NCBI GenBank assembly: GCA_947259095.1
Contig: CAMYLA010000031.1
Coordinates: forward strand, 16,771-80,770
Length of the DNA: 64,000 nt
Reading direction: 5' to 3'
From: an uncultured Acidimicrobiaceae bacterium
GTDB lineage: Bacteria > Actinomycetota > Acidimicrobiia > Acidimicrobiales > SZUA-35
The notes under the pieces were generated by a model. The model was not told the DNA's origin, did not search any database, and was given only the letters and a program-made list of their open reading frames with translations. Below, one piece after another: positions 47,347 through 56,092 of the stretch (its first letter is position 1; each line of letters begins with the position of its first letter). A program made the position numbers and the translations under genes.

Positions 47347-48261
47347 TCAGCCGCCGTCGACCGCCTGCCAGTGAGCCGCCACCTCGTCGACCAGCGCCCC
47401 GTCGAGGGCATCGAACCAGGTGATGCGGGGATCGCGCCGGAACCACCGCTGCTGTCGTCTGGCGAACCGTTTCGTGCGACGCCGGGCCTCGTCGACCGCC
47501 TCGTCCAGCCCACACTCCCCCCGAAGGTGGGCCAACAGTTCCCGGTAGCCGAGGGCCTGGGACGGGTTCCGAGACAGCCCGGTGCCGACCAACTGTTCGA
47601 CCTCGGCCAGGAAGCCGTCCGCCAGCTGTTGCCGGTATCGGGCGTCGATCCGTTGGTCCATCTCGGCCCGGTCGATCTCCAATCCGACAAGGCGGAACCG
47701 GGTCGGTCCGTAGTGGTCGACGCCGGGCCCGAACGACGAGAACGGTTTCCCGGAGCCGACGGTCACCTCCAGAGCCCGGATGATCCGGCGCCGGTTCCCG
47801 GGCAGCATCTTGGTGGCGGCCACCGGGTCCAGCGCCCGGAGCCGATCGAACAGGGCCGCGGTGTCGGCCTCGGCCTCCAGCTGGGAGCGGAGCTGGGGGA
47901 ACTGGTCCGGCATGGTGAACTCGTCGACCACCGCCTGGACGTAGAGCCCGGTCCCGCCGACCACGATGGCCGGCCGGGACCGAGCCGCCAGATCGGCCAG
48001 CACGGCGGCCACCTCCCGCTGGAATCGGGCCACCGTGTAGTCCTCGGTGGGATCGACCACGTCGATCAGGTGATGGGGTACCCCGGCCCGCTCGGCCGGC
48101 GTGGGCTTGGCAGTGCCGATATCCATCCCCCGGTAGACGGCCATGGCGTCGGACGACACGATCTCGGCCTCGGGGAACCGCCCCGCCAGCTGCAGGGCCA
48201 GCGACGACTTGCCGCTGGCCGTCGGCCCGACGATGACAAGCGGGCTGGTTGCGATGCTCAC
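47347..48261 (-). CDS. miaA: tRNA dimethylallyltransferase
   Basis: Adds dimethylallyl to A37 of tRNAs reading UNN codons. 304 aa: P-loop VGPTASGKSSLALQLA, SSDAMAVYRGMDIGTAKP, HHLIDVVDPTEDYTVARF, VVGGTGLYVQAV, and the C-terminal RRTKRFARRQQRWFRRD. GTG 48261 shares GTGA with the preceding gene stop. miaB, which acts on the MiaA product, lies about 6 kb away on the same strand. Confidence 0.96.
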   Translation of the reverse strand: MSIATSPLVIVGPTASGKSSLALQLAGRFPEAEIVSSDAMAVYRGMDIGTAKPTPAERAGVPHHLIDVVDPTEDYTVARFQREVAAVLADLAARSRPAIVVGGTGLYVQAVVDEFTMPDQFPQLRSQLEAEADTAALFDRLRALDPVAATKMLPGNRRRIIRALEVTVGSGKPFSSFGPGVDHYGPTRFRLVGLEIDRAEMDQRIDARYRQQLADGFLAEVEQLVGTGLSRNPSQALGYRELLAHLRGECGLDEAVDEARRRTKRFARRQQRWFRRDPRITWFDALDGALVDEVAAHWQAVDGG

Positions 48262-49211
48262 CCCGGGGCGCCGTCGGCGGTCCGCTGGAACGATGATCGA
48301 CCGAGCAGGTGCGACACCAGCACATACCGGTCGAGCAGCACCAGGTCGGGGTCGGATCCGTAGGCCTCGTACAGCCGGAACACCGCCTCCGGCCCGAAGC
48401 TGTGGTGCACACTCTGTTGGACGACGGCCAGGTCGAAGTGGGGGTCGGCCACCAGCGGCCCCTCGATCCGATCGAAGCCAACGAATCGGCCCCGGTCCAC
48501 CGTGAATCGGGCCGCGGCCGCGAATCCATGGCAGCAGACCGGCGGAGTGGATCCACCGGAACGGCTGCCGGGGCCGGTCGCGGCTGCTGCGGACTCCTCC
48601 ACAAGCTCCAGCAACCTCGCCGGCGTGTATCGATCGTAGGGAGGCGGCAGGTCGAGGGGATCGACTCGGCCGGCTTCGATCGATGACCGGCACTGGTCGA
48701 TGACCGCCGACCATCGGTCGGACCCCTGGTCGGCGCTGCCAACGCCGTCCAGTGCGGCCAGGGGTAGGTCGTGCATCGCCCGCATGCCGGCGCCGATGGC
48801 CACCACCAGATCGTCGGGATCGGCGTGGTGCTCGGGCCGATCGCCCGGCTGTCCGACCGCCCCGTCGACGACCAACCACGAGGCGGGGCTGCGGTCGAGT
48901 TCGGTATCGGTATCGAGACGACCGAGCACCGGACCGACCTGGAACGGCGCCGCATCGCCGAGCCGCTCGACCATCGAGGCCAGCCGATCGGCCCCGGCCC
49001 GAGCCTGGGCCGACGTCAGCGCCGGGTCGGAGAATCGATAGACCGCAGCTCGGCCAACCGCCCACCGATCGGCCTCGCCGGCCAAGCCGATGCCCCGGCC
49101 ACCGAAGACCGCCGCTGCGCTGCGACCGGCGTCGCTCAGCAACTCCTCGACCGGCGCCGGCCAGGGCCGGGGTTCGATGGCGTGATCGACTTGCTGTTCC
49201 GGTCCGGTCAT
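48258..49211 (-). CDS. Degenerate aminoglycoside-phosphotransferase-fold protein
   Basis: 317 aa. The C-terminal half follows the APH pattern, including a helix with ARLLELVEE (199-207), CCHG at 226-229, FDRIEGP (246-252) and DPHFDLAVV (256-264). The catalytic loop normally HGDxxxxN reads HGFAAAAR (228-235), losing both Asp and Asn; the DFG-like position has FDRIE. A classical phosphotransfer reaction is therefore unlikely. It is translationally coupled to miaA. No membrane or signal segments. Function unknown. Confidence 0.7.
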   Translation of the reverse strand: MTGPEQQVDHAIEPRPWPAPVEELLSDAGRSAAAVFGGRGIGLAGEADRWAVGRAAVYRFSDPALTSAQARAGADRLASMVERLGDAAPFQVGPVLGRLDTDTELDRSPASWLVVDGAVGQPGDRPEHHADPDDLVVAIGAGMRAMHDLPLAALDGVGSADQGSDRWSAVIDQCRSSIEAGRVDPLDLPPPYDRYTPARLLELVEESAAAATGPGSRSGGSTPPVCCHGFAAAARFTVDRGRFVGFDRIEGPLVADPHFDLAVVQQSVHHSFGPEAVFRLYEAYGSDPDLVLLDRYVLVSHLLGRSSFQRTADGAPG

Positions 49212-49283
49212 TGGCTGATCAGTCTAGGAGTGGACCACCGACCCCGACCGGTCGGCGTCCCGACCATCGCCGGCACCCGGGCG

Positions 49284-50021
49284 TCAGCAGGGTTCGGGGT
49301 AGCCCCGACCGCAGGCCATGCCGGCCACCATGGCCATGAGGATGGCCGCCACCGGCCGGGGGGCCACGACCTGGTGCAGATGGTCGCCGCTGAGTCGGAT
49401 GGTCATCCAGCCCGCATCGAAGGCTTGATCGCAGGCCTGGGAGTAGCCGGGCCCGAACGACAGGAAGCCGCGACCGACCGTCGGGGGCAGCTCCGGGACC
49501 GGGCACGGCTGGTCGAACAAGGATCGAGGGATGGGGGCGGCCTCGTTGAACACCAGGTCGCGGGCCACCGGATCGACCACCAATCCCTCGACCAGTGAAC
49601 CCCACCACCGTGGCCATGGCGGCAGGTAGTCGTCGGGACGGATCATGCCGTCCAGCATGGCCGCATACCGGGGCTGGGAGATGGCGAACGGCTCGCCGGT
49701 CGGGAAACGCCCATCGACCAGCAGCATGGCCTGGACGTTCCATCCCTTGTGCAGCAGCTCGTCGACCACCAGCGGCGCCCGGGGGCAGGCCGCCGAGTGG
49801 GTCACCACCACCGTCGCCATATCGTCCGGCGGCGGTGGCATGGCGAGGATGTCGTTGAGCCACGGGGTGATGTGGTCGTAGTCGGCGGTGGTCGTCATCG
49901 TCGGGTCGGCGATCTGCACCGACTGACCGAGCTCGACCATCACCTCGCCGACCGGGCGCCAGCTCGACGGCCCCAGCAGGGGGCTTGGAATCAGGAGCCA
50001 GCTTCTCTCGGCAGAATTCAC
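49284..50021 (-). CDS. Alpha/beta-hydrolase-like protein
   Basis: 245 aa. WLLIPSPLLGPSSWRPV forms a first strand and loop, VVVTHSAACPRAPLVVDELL resembles a nucleophile elbow (Ser in HSAAC), a substrate-cap region follows, and HLHQVVAPRPVAAIL supplies a late His. It lacks the exact GxSxG motif, so hydrolase activity is uncertain. It lies upstream of the APH-like gene on the same strand with a 72-nt gap. Confidence 0.65.
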   Translation of the reverse strand: MNSAERSWLLIPSPLLGPSSWRPVGEVMVELGQSVQIADPTMTTTADYDHITPWLNDILAMPPPPDDMATVVVTHSAACPRAPLVVDELLHKGWNVQAMLLVDGRFPTGEPFAISQPRYAAMLDGMIRPDDYLPPWPRWWGSLVEGLVVDPVARDLVFNEAAPIPRSLFDQPCPVPELPPTVGRGFLSFGPGYSQACDQAFDAGWMTIRLSGDHLHQVVAPRPVAAILMAMVAGMACGRGYPEPC

Positions 50022-50256
50022 ATGAGTCCCCTCGGAGCGCTAGCGGTCGGTGTCCGTGATCGCTCGGCCGCAGTCGGCTTTCGCCACCTGAACAATTTCA
50101 AACGACGACAGGTAACTGCAAGTTTGGGAACGTAAGTTTCTTGTCGCCATGGCTGCGAAAACAGACGCTACCGGGCTCGCGACCTCATAACGGGGACGGC
50201 CGATCCGAGACTGGGGGCCGGGGCCGAGCGGTCCGTGGTGTGACCTGGAGTTGTCA

Positions 50257-50754
50257 GTGGCGAAGTCGAAGCCGACAAGAATGCTGGCCCTGCTCGGCCG
50301 TTGCCATCGCACCGGGCGGTGGCGTCTGGCCAGTCGTTCGGCGGTGGTTGCGGTGCTGGGGACGTGCCATCTCGACATGCGCAACTCGTTCGTCGAGGCC
50401 GAGCAGCTGCGCATGAAAGTCACCGTGGTGCTGGGATCGGCCACCTTCATCGTGCCGAACGGCGCCGAAGTGAAGCCGTCGGGCATGTCGCTGCTCGGGG
50501 GTTCGATCGTCGACGTTCCCGAACATGAGGACACCGCCGACCTCCCGACCTTGCAGATCGAGTGGAACTCGATCTTCGGTCGGGTCCGGATCGTGACCGA
50601 GGAGACGATGTCGACCGACGGCACCGCCGACGGAGAAACCACCACCCCGACCGGGACAGGGACCGGGACCGGGACCGGGACAACAGCCGATCCCGGTGCC
50701 GGTGGCAAGGTCAGCGAACGGCGGGGCGAGCCAGCTCCGCCAACACGTCCATGA
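50257..50754 (+). CDS. LiaF-like C-terminal-domain protein, soluble form
   Basis: 165 aa from GTG 50257, with GGAG six nt upstream. Beta-helical LiaF-type repeats: MLALLGRCHRTGRWRL, AVVAVLGTCHLDMRNSF, VTVVLGSATFIVPNGAEV, then LLGGSIVDVP and IFGRVRIVTEE. The usual four N-terminal membrane helices are missing and no DUF1707 is evident. The tail is a Thr-Gly repeat encoded by GGGACC units. LiaF relatives modulate cell-envelope stress sensing. Its 3' end overlaps the ino1 3' end by 44 nt. Confidence 0.75.
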   Translation: MAKSKPTRMLALLGRCHRTGRWRLASRSAVVAVLGTCHLDMRNSFVEAEQLRMKVTVVLGSATFIVPNGAEVKPSGMSLLGGSIVDVPEHEDTADLPTLQIEWNSIFGRVRIVTEETMSTDGTADGETTTPTGTGTGTGTGTTADPGAGGKVSERRGEPAPPTRP

Positions 50755-52012
50755 GTTGCGACTGCTGACGGAAGAGGTCGTGACAGGCCTCCTGTCCCGA
50801 TGTGGTCTGCGGTGCCTTGAAGTAGAACCCGAGCCAATCCTGGACCCCGGAGCGGGAGGCCCGAGCGGCCAGATCCATGAACAGCACCAGGTCGAGAACC
50901 AGCGGCGCGGCAAGGATCGAATCCCGGCAGGAGAAGTCGATCTTGATCTCCATCGGGTAGCCCATCCAACCGAAGATGTCGATGGCGTCCCACCCTTCCT
51001 TGTTGTCGCCTCGGGGCGGGTAGTAGTTGATGCGGACGACATGATCGATCTCGCCGTAGAGCTCGGGGTTGGCTTCCGGCTCGAGGATCGTGTCCAGCAC
51101 GCCGAGCTTCGACGCTTCCTTGGTCCGGAAATTGTCGGGATCGTCCAGCACCTCGCCGTCCCGGTTGCCCAGGATGTTGGTCGAGTACCAGCCCCGGAGA
51201 CCCAGCATCCGAGCCTTCAGCCCGGGGGCGATGAGCGTCTTCATCATGGTCTGGCCGGTCTTGAAGTCCTTGCCGCACACCGGCACGCCCCGCTCGGCGG
51301 CCAGCTCCAGCATGCAGGGCAGATCAACCGAGAGGTTGGGGGCGCCGTTGGCGAACGGAACATTGCTCTGCAGGGCGGCGTAGGCGTAGATCTGACTCGG
51401 TGAGATGTTCTCGTCGTTGGCCTTGAGTCCCTCCTCGAACGATTTGACGGTGGCGTGGACGTCGCTTGGTTCCTGGTAGGCCTCGGTCGAACCGCACCAC
51501 ACCATCACCAGCCGGTCGCAGTTGTTGGTGGCCCGGAATCGCTCGATGTCGTCGATCAGGGCCAGCGCCTCGTCCCATTTCGTGGTCTCCGACTTGACCC
51601 GGTGGCCGTCGAGCCGCTTGACCCACCGCTGATCGAAGACCGCGTCCATGGCCACAACCGACTCGAGCTCGCCGGAGATCTCCCCGAGGTCGCTGTCGTT
51701 GAGCACGCCGGCGGTGGTGGCCGCCTCCAGGGCGTTGGCCGAGATCGGATCCCAGCCGCCGAAGACCAGGTCATCGATCGAGGCCAGCGGCACCGCATCG
51801 AGGATGCGGCGTTCGACGCCGTCGATTTCGGGGAGGCGGCCCATCTGGCTCAGCGAACCAATCGGCGGCTTGATTCCGGCCCTGACGGCCATCACCCCGG
51901 CGATGAAGGTGGAGGCGACGGCGCCGAGCCCCGGGAGGAGCACCCCGAGGGTGCCGGTTGGATCGGCCACCGTGGCAGCGGGGCCTGCAGGTTGCGAGGA
52001 AGGAGTTGTCAT
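50711..52012 (-). CDS. ino1: Inositol-3-phosphate synthase
   Basis: NAD-dependent cyclisation of glucose 6-phosphate to inositol phosphate, the entry to phosphatidylinositol and mycothiol-type compounds. 433 aa: LGVLLPGLGAVASTF (Rossmann NAD loop), FGGWDPIS, VWCGSTEAY, and the catalytic domain CGKDFKTGQTMMKTLIAPGLKARMLGLRGWYSTNILGN-type region near 245-285, DHVVRINYYPPRGDNKEGWD. Length and motifs match the actinobacterial or archaeal class. Divergent from a LysR regulator across 66 bp. Confidence 0.95.
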   Translation of the reverse strand: MTTPSSQPAGPAATVADPTGTLGVLLPGLGAVASTFIAGVMAVRAGIKPPIGSLSQMGRLPEIDGVERRILDAVPLASIDDLVFGGWDPISANALEAATTAGVLNDSDLGEISGELESVVAMDAVFDQRWVKRLDGHRVKSETTKWDEALALIDDIERFRATNNCDRLVMVWCGSTEAYQEPSDVHATVKSFEEGLKANDENISPSQIYAYAALQSNVPFANGAPNLSVDLPCMLELAAERGVPVCGKDFKTGQTMMKTLIAPGLKARMLGLRGWYSTNILGNRDGEVLDDPDNFRTKEASKLGVLDTILEPEANPELYGEIDHVVRINYYPPRGDNKEGWDAIDIFGWMGYPMEIKIDFSCRDSILAAPLVLDLVLFMDLAARASRSGVQDWLGFYFKAPQTTSGQEACHDLFRQQSQLMDVLAELARPAVR

Positions 52013-52078
52013 ACCTTCAACCTAGAGAATGTCTAAGGTTTTGTGAACTAAATCAGACTTTGGTTAAGGTATATCGAA
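52013..52078. promoter_or_regulatory. AT-rich divergent promoter region ino1/LysR
   Basis: Only 66 bp, far richer in A and T than its surroundings. Two related half-sites, AAGGTTTTG and CTTTGGTTAAGG, lie about 15 bp apart. This is the layout expected when a LysR protein controls the divergent target. No single -35/-10 pair stands out, and the LysR transcript may be nearly leaderless. Confidence 0.5.
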
Positions 52079-53077
52079 ATGTCGGTAAGCATCCACGATG
52101 GAACAACCGGACCGGGCGGCCGGGCTGCGGCGCCCCTGTTGAACCTGACGACCCACCAGCTGCAATACCTGGAGGCGGTGAGCCGGTCCGAGTCGCTCGG
52201 GGAGGCGGCGCAGCGGCTTCGGATCAGCCAGTCAGCCCTGAGCCAGGGTTTGAGTGAGCTGGAGCGCCGGGTCGGGGTGAGGCTGTTCGAACGGCGTGGC
52301 CGCAAGCGGGTGCTGACCGACCGGGGCCGGGAAATGGTCGCCCACGGCGACCGGATCCTGGCCGCCACCCGGGACCTCACGATCTGGGCCGCCGGCGCCG
52401 CCACCGGTCGATCGGGTCGGGTCCGCCTGGGGCTGATCGACATCGCCGCCGTCAACTACTTTCCAGACAGCCTGATCGAGTTCCGCCGCGACCGGCCAGA
52501 CGTGGAGCTCCACCTGAGTGTTGCGCCATCGGCCGCTCTCGTCGGGCAACTGGTCGAGGGGCGCCTGGATGCGGCGGTGATCGTCGAGCCCCCGGGCCGC
52601 CTCGCCGGCAACGAGGCCGATCGACCGGCGACGGCCCGTCACCCCGACCTGGAGCTGCTCGAGCTGTTCAACGAGGACCTGGCGATCTACGCCCCGACCG
52701 GCGGCGGGACGGACCCCCGCCCCGTCGCCGCGGGTCGACCATCGACCTGGGGCCCGTGGGTGACGTTTCCCCCCGAATCGCACACCAGAGGCCACATCGC
52801 CGCCGCTCTCCGGGAGCTGGGAGCAGACTTCCGGGTCGAGGCCGAGTCGAATCAACCGGAGGTCCTGCGGCAGATGGTCCACCTCGGGCTCGGTTGGACG
52901 GTGCTGCCGGTGCTCCAGGCCGAGGCCGAACCGAGGCCCCTGGTCCGGGCCAGGCACAGACCGTTGTTGACCAGGCGGTTGGTGGTGGCGGCGCGGCGCG
53001 GCTCGACGCTCGACCCGGCGACCGCCGAGCTGATCGCCCGGCTGCAGCATCGAGCCGAGGCCGTCGCAATCGGCTGA
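52079..53077 (+). CDS. LysR-family transcriptional regulator
   Basis: 332 aa. The winged helix-turn-helix at about 25-85 reads QLQYLEAVSRSESLGEAAQRL, ISQSALSQGLSELERRVG, LFERRGRKRVLTDRGREM. A periplasmic-binding-protein-like effector domain follows (RVRLGLIDIAAVNYFP, GRLDAAVIVEPP). Divergent from ino1 and upstream of a PLP decarboxylase, so either may be its target. The effector is unknown. Confidence 0.93.
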   Translation: MSVSIHDGTTGPGGRAAAPLLNLTTHQLQYLEAVSRSESLGEAAQRLRISQSALSQGLSELERRVGVRLFERRGRKRVLTDRGREMVAHGDRILAATRDLTIWAAGAATGRSGRVRLGLIDIAAVNYFPDSLIEFRRDRPDVELHLSVAPSAALVGQLVEGRLDAAVIVEPPGRLAGNEADRPATARHPDLELLELFNEDLAIYAPTGGGTDPRPVAAGRPSTWGPWVTFPPESHTRGHIAAALRELGADFRVEAESNQPEVLRQMVHLGLGWTVLPVLQAEAEPRPLVRARHRPLLTRRLVVAARRGSTLDPATAELIARLQHRAEAVAIG

Positions 53078-53111
53078 TCGGCGGCGGCCGGCAGCCCACT
53101 ACCCTCGGACC

Positions 53112-54389
53112 ATGGACCACGGCCACCGACCGCCGGTACCCGATGTGGCCGAGCTGTTCGGCAACGATCCCGAACGGGTGGCGGTTGCGGTCCGAGCGGC
53201 GCTGGAAGACCGATCGTCCACCCTCGATCTGCCTGCCACGCTGGCCCGGTCTGGCCTGGATCCCGAAGCTGCACTACGGCTGGTGACCCCCTATCTGCGG
53301 GGCGGTGGTCAACCCCTGGGCGACCCGGGTTTCCTGGCCCATATGGACCCGCCGACGCCGTGGGTCAGCTGGGTGGCGGCGCTGCTCGGGGCGTCGAGCA
53401 ATCAGAACCTGCTCCACCCCGACACCGCCCCGGCCGCCAGACGGCTGGAGGCGACGGTGATCGATTGGATCGCCCCGGTCTTCGCCATGACCGGAGGCCA
53501 TCTGGTTCCCGGCTCCACCGTGGCCAACCTGACTGCGCTGTGGGCGGCCCGGGAGCTGACCGGTGCCGACACCGTGGTCGCCTCGGCCCACAGCCACCTG
53601 TCGATTCGCAAGGCGGCGACGATCCTGGGGTTGCGGTACCAACCGGTGAGCCCGGCCGACCCGGCAGCACCACATCGCATGACCGCCGAGGACCTCGAAG
53701 GCACATTCGAGCCGGCTCGTACCATCATCTGCCCCACCGCCGGGACGACCGGGGTCGGGGCCATCGACCAGCTCGACCTGGTCGGATCGGTCGACCGGCC
53801 GGCCTGGATCCACGTCGATGCGGCCTGGGGCGGGCCGCTTCGCTTCTCGACCCGCCACCGCCACCGACTCGACGGGATCGAACACGCAGACTCGGTGGCG
53901 GTCTCGGCCCACAAGTGGCTCTTCCAGCCAAAGGAATCGGCCGTCGTACTCTTTGCCGACGTCGAGCGATCGCACCGGGCCGTCAGTGTCGACGGCTCCT
54001 ACCTTGCGGTGCCGAACGTCGGACTGCTGGGTTCACATGGCACCGCGGCGGCTCCGCTGGCCGCGACCCTGTTGACCCTGGGCCTCGACGGGATCGCCGG
54101 GCTGATCGACCACGCCATGTCGTTGGCCGACGAGCTGGTGGCCGGGATCGACGCCGAGCCCGGACTGGTGGCCTTCGGACCAAACAGCAGCGGGGTGGTG
54201 GCCTGGCGCCACCCCGATCACGACGGGACGGCCCTGCGAGCCGAACTGTCGGATGCGTTCGTCTCCACGGTCACCATCGACGGCACCACCTGGCTGCGCT
54301 CGGTGGCCGCCAATCCGATGGCCGAGCCGGGGCGGGTGATCGCTGCGGTGCTGGCGGCCGCCGGTCGGCTCGACCGGTCCCAGCGCTGA
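53112..54389 (+). CDS. Group II pyridoxal-dependent decarboxylase family protein
   Basis: 425 aa. PLP-binding Lys in VSAHKWLFQPK, IHVDAAWGGPLRF with the PLP Asp, FAMTGGHLVPGSTVANLTALWAAR, and ICPTAGTTGVGAID. Family members decarboxylate aromatic amino acids, Asp or Glu, or act as other lyases; the substrate cannot be told. It lies 34 nt after the LysR gene and may be regulated with it. Confidence 0.87.
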   Translation: MDHGHRPPVPDVAELFGNDPERVAVAVRAALEDRSSTLDLPATLARSGLDPEAALRLVTPYLRGGGQPLGDPGFLAHMDPPTPWVSWVAALLGASSNQNLLHPDTAPAARRLEATVIDWIAPVFAMTGGHLVPGSTVANLTALWAARELTGADTVVASAHSHLSIRKAATILGLRYQPVSPADPAAPHRMTAEDLEGTFEPARTIICPTAGTTGVGAIDQLDLVGSVDRPAWIHVDAAWGGPLRFSTRHRHRLDGIEHADSVAVSAHKWLFQPKESAVVLFADVERSHRAVSVDGSYLAVPNVGLLGSHGTAAAPLAATLLTLGLDGIAGLIDHAMSLADELVAGIDAEPGLVAFGPNSSGVVAWRHPDHDGTALRAELSDAFVSTVTIDGTTWLRSVAANPMAEPGRVIAAVLAAAGRLDRSQR

Positions 54390-54450
54390 GCCGGCCTTGG
54401 CCCATCCCGGTGGCCGGCTGCCCGGTCTGCCACGATCAGGACGGGACCGA

Positions 54451-55866
54451 TCAGGACGGCACCGAGGCGACGGGAATCCTGGTCCGGTGGCGGGGCTTGG
54501 CCGTGACCTCCACCAGCTCACCGAGCAGATACTGGTGGGCGGCGTCTGTGACCCTGGTGGTGGCGAAGGTACCGGGTTTGAGCGGCTCGGAGGCGAAGTG
54601 CACAAGTTTGTTGTGGGCGGTCCGCCCGGTCAACACGGTGGGGTCCTTCTTCGACGGCCCCTCCACCACCACTTCCTCGACCCGGCCGATCCGAGCCCGG
54701 TACTTGGCCAGCGCCGACCGTTCGATCACCGTTCGCAGCCGGGCGTAGCGGTCCTTGACCTCATCGGGGTCGCAGAAGTGGTCGGCCATCCTGGCCGCTT
54801 CAGTGCCCTCCCGGGGGGAGAAGACGAAAGTGTAGGCGCTGTCGAATGCGGCCTCGGCCGCAACCTCCAGCGTCGCCGCGAAGTCGTCCTCGGTCTCACC
54901 GGGGAAGCCGACGATGATGTCGGTGGTGACCGCCACATCATCGATGGTCCGGCGGGCTTCGGCCAGCTTCTCCAGGTAGCGGGCCCCGGTGTAGCCACGA
55001 TGCATGGCGGCCAGGATCCGGTCCGACCCGGACTGCAGCGGGAAGTGCAGGTGATCGACCGCGGCGTCACAGCGAGCCATCGTCTCGAACACGTCCGGCG
55101 TCATGTCCTTGGGGTGGGGGCTGGTGAAGCGGACCCGACGCAGACCGTCGATCGACGCCACCTCCTCCAGCAGCCGGGCGAACATCGGCCGGACCCGAAC
55201 CTCTTCACCCGATCGGCGGGCGGCCAATGCCAGATCCCGACCGTAGGAGTTGACGTTCTGACCCAGCAGCGTGATCTCGGCCACCCCCTGGTCTGCCAGC
55301 TGGCGGGCCTCGGCCACGATGTCCTCGAACGGCCGGCTGATCTCGACCCCCCGGACCGACGGCACGATACAGAAGGCGCAGGAATTGTCGCAGCCGATCT
55401 GGATGGTCAGCCAGGCCGCGTAGTCGGTCTCCCGCTTGGCCGGCAGCGCGGAGGGAAACGCTTCGGCCTCACCGGTCATCGCCTCCTCCCAGATCTCGGT
55501 GATCGGCCCGTCGGCTCTGGCCTGTGCCAGCAGCTCGGTGGCCCGGTGCACGTTGTGGGTGCCGAACACCACGTCGACGTGGCCGGCTCGACGCTGGATC
55601 AGGTCCCGATCCTTCTGGGCCAGGCACCCGGCGACCACGATCTGCAGGTCGGGGTTCCCCTCCTTGTTGACCTTGAGGTTGCCGAGGGCCCCGTAGAGCT
55701 TGTTGTCGGCGTTCTCCCTGATGCAGCAGGTGTTGAGCACAACGACATCGGCTTGGTCGACCGACTCGGTGGCCTCGTAACCATCGGCCTCCAACAGTCC
55801 GGCGATGCGCTCCGAGTCGTGCTCGTTCATCTGACAGCCGTAGGTTCGGAGGTGATACCGCTTCAC
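54451..55866 (-). CDS. miaB: tRNA-2-methylthio-N6-dimethylallyladenosine synthase
   Basis: Radical-SAM methylthiotransferase acting on i6A37 made by MiaA. 471 aa from GTG 55866. The UPF0004 domain has TYGCQMN, LNTCCIRENADNK and VAGCLAQ cysteines; the radical SAM cluster is CDNSCAFCIVP; GQNVNSYG and HFPLQSGSDRIL follow; a TRAM domain ends the protein. A longer frame upstream does not resemble MiaB. Confidence 0.96.
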   Translation of the reverse strand: MKRYHLRTYGCQMNEHDSERIAGLLEADGYEATESVDQADVVVLNTCCIRENADNKLYGALGNLKVNKEGNPDLQIVVAGCLAQKDRDLIQRRAGHVDVVFGTHNVHRATELLAQARADGPITEIWEEAMTGEAEAFPSALPAKRETDYAAWLTIQIGCDNSCAFCIVPSVRGVEISRPFEDIVAEARQLADQGVAEITLLGQNVNSYGRDLALAARRSGEEVRVRPMFARLLEEVASIDGLRRVRFTSPHPKDMTPDVFETMARCDAAVDHLHFPLQSGSDRILAAMHRGYTGARYLEKLAEARRTIDDVAVTTDIIVGFPGETEDDFAATLEVAAEAAFDSAYTFVFSPREGTEAARMADHFCDPDEVKDRYARLRTVIERSALAKYRARIGRVEEVVVEGPSKKDPTVLTGRTAHNKLVHFASEPLKPGTFATTRVTDAAHQYLLGELVEVTAKPRHRTRIPVASVPS

Positions 55867-55940
55867 AACCCAAGCGTAGGCGGGAGCCCGGTGTTTGTGG
55901 TCACCGATCTGCCCGCAATCATCACCCGAGAACCGGCCGG

Positions 55941-55970
55941 GGTGAGCCGGGGTGAGCCGGGGTGAGCCGA
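55941..55970. repeat. 10-bp tandem repeat (3 copies) upstream of miaB
   Basis: Three copies of GGTGAGCCGG stand about 75 nt upstream of the miaB start in the 226-nt divergent gap to the EEP gene. No regulatory family is recognised. Confidence 0.8.
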
Positions 55971-56092
55971 CAACGCCACGATTGCGGGCCACCATTGACC
56001 GGAGGTGGGGAACATGACCGTTCTCCGGCCGTACGGGCATCGTTATCGTCGGGTCGGCCCGAGCAAGGGTCCACCTGGATGGCAGAACAAGA

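Noticed and set aside
46400..48955. One long minus-strand frame covering dapF and the region upstream
   Set aside because: Only the last 290 codons resemble DapF. The upstream part is out of frame with miaA and the APH-like gene, which have clear motifs.
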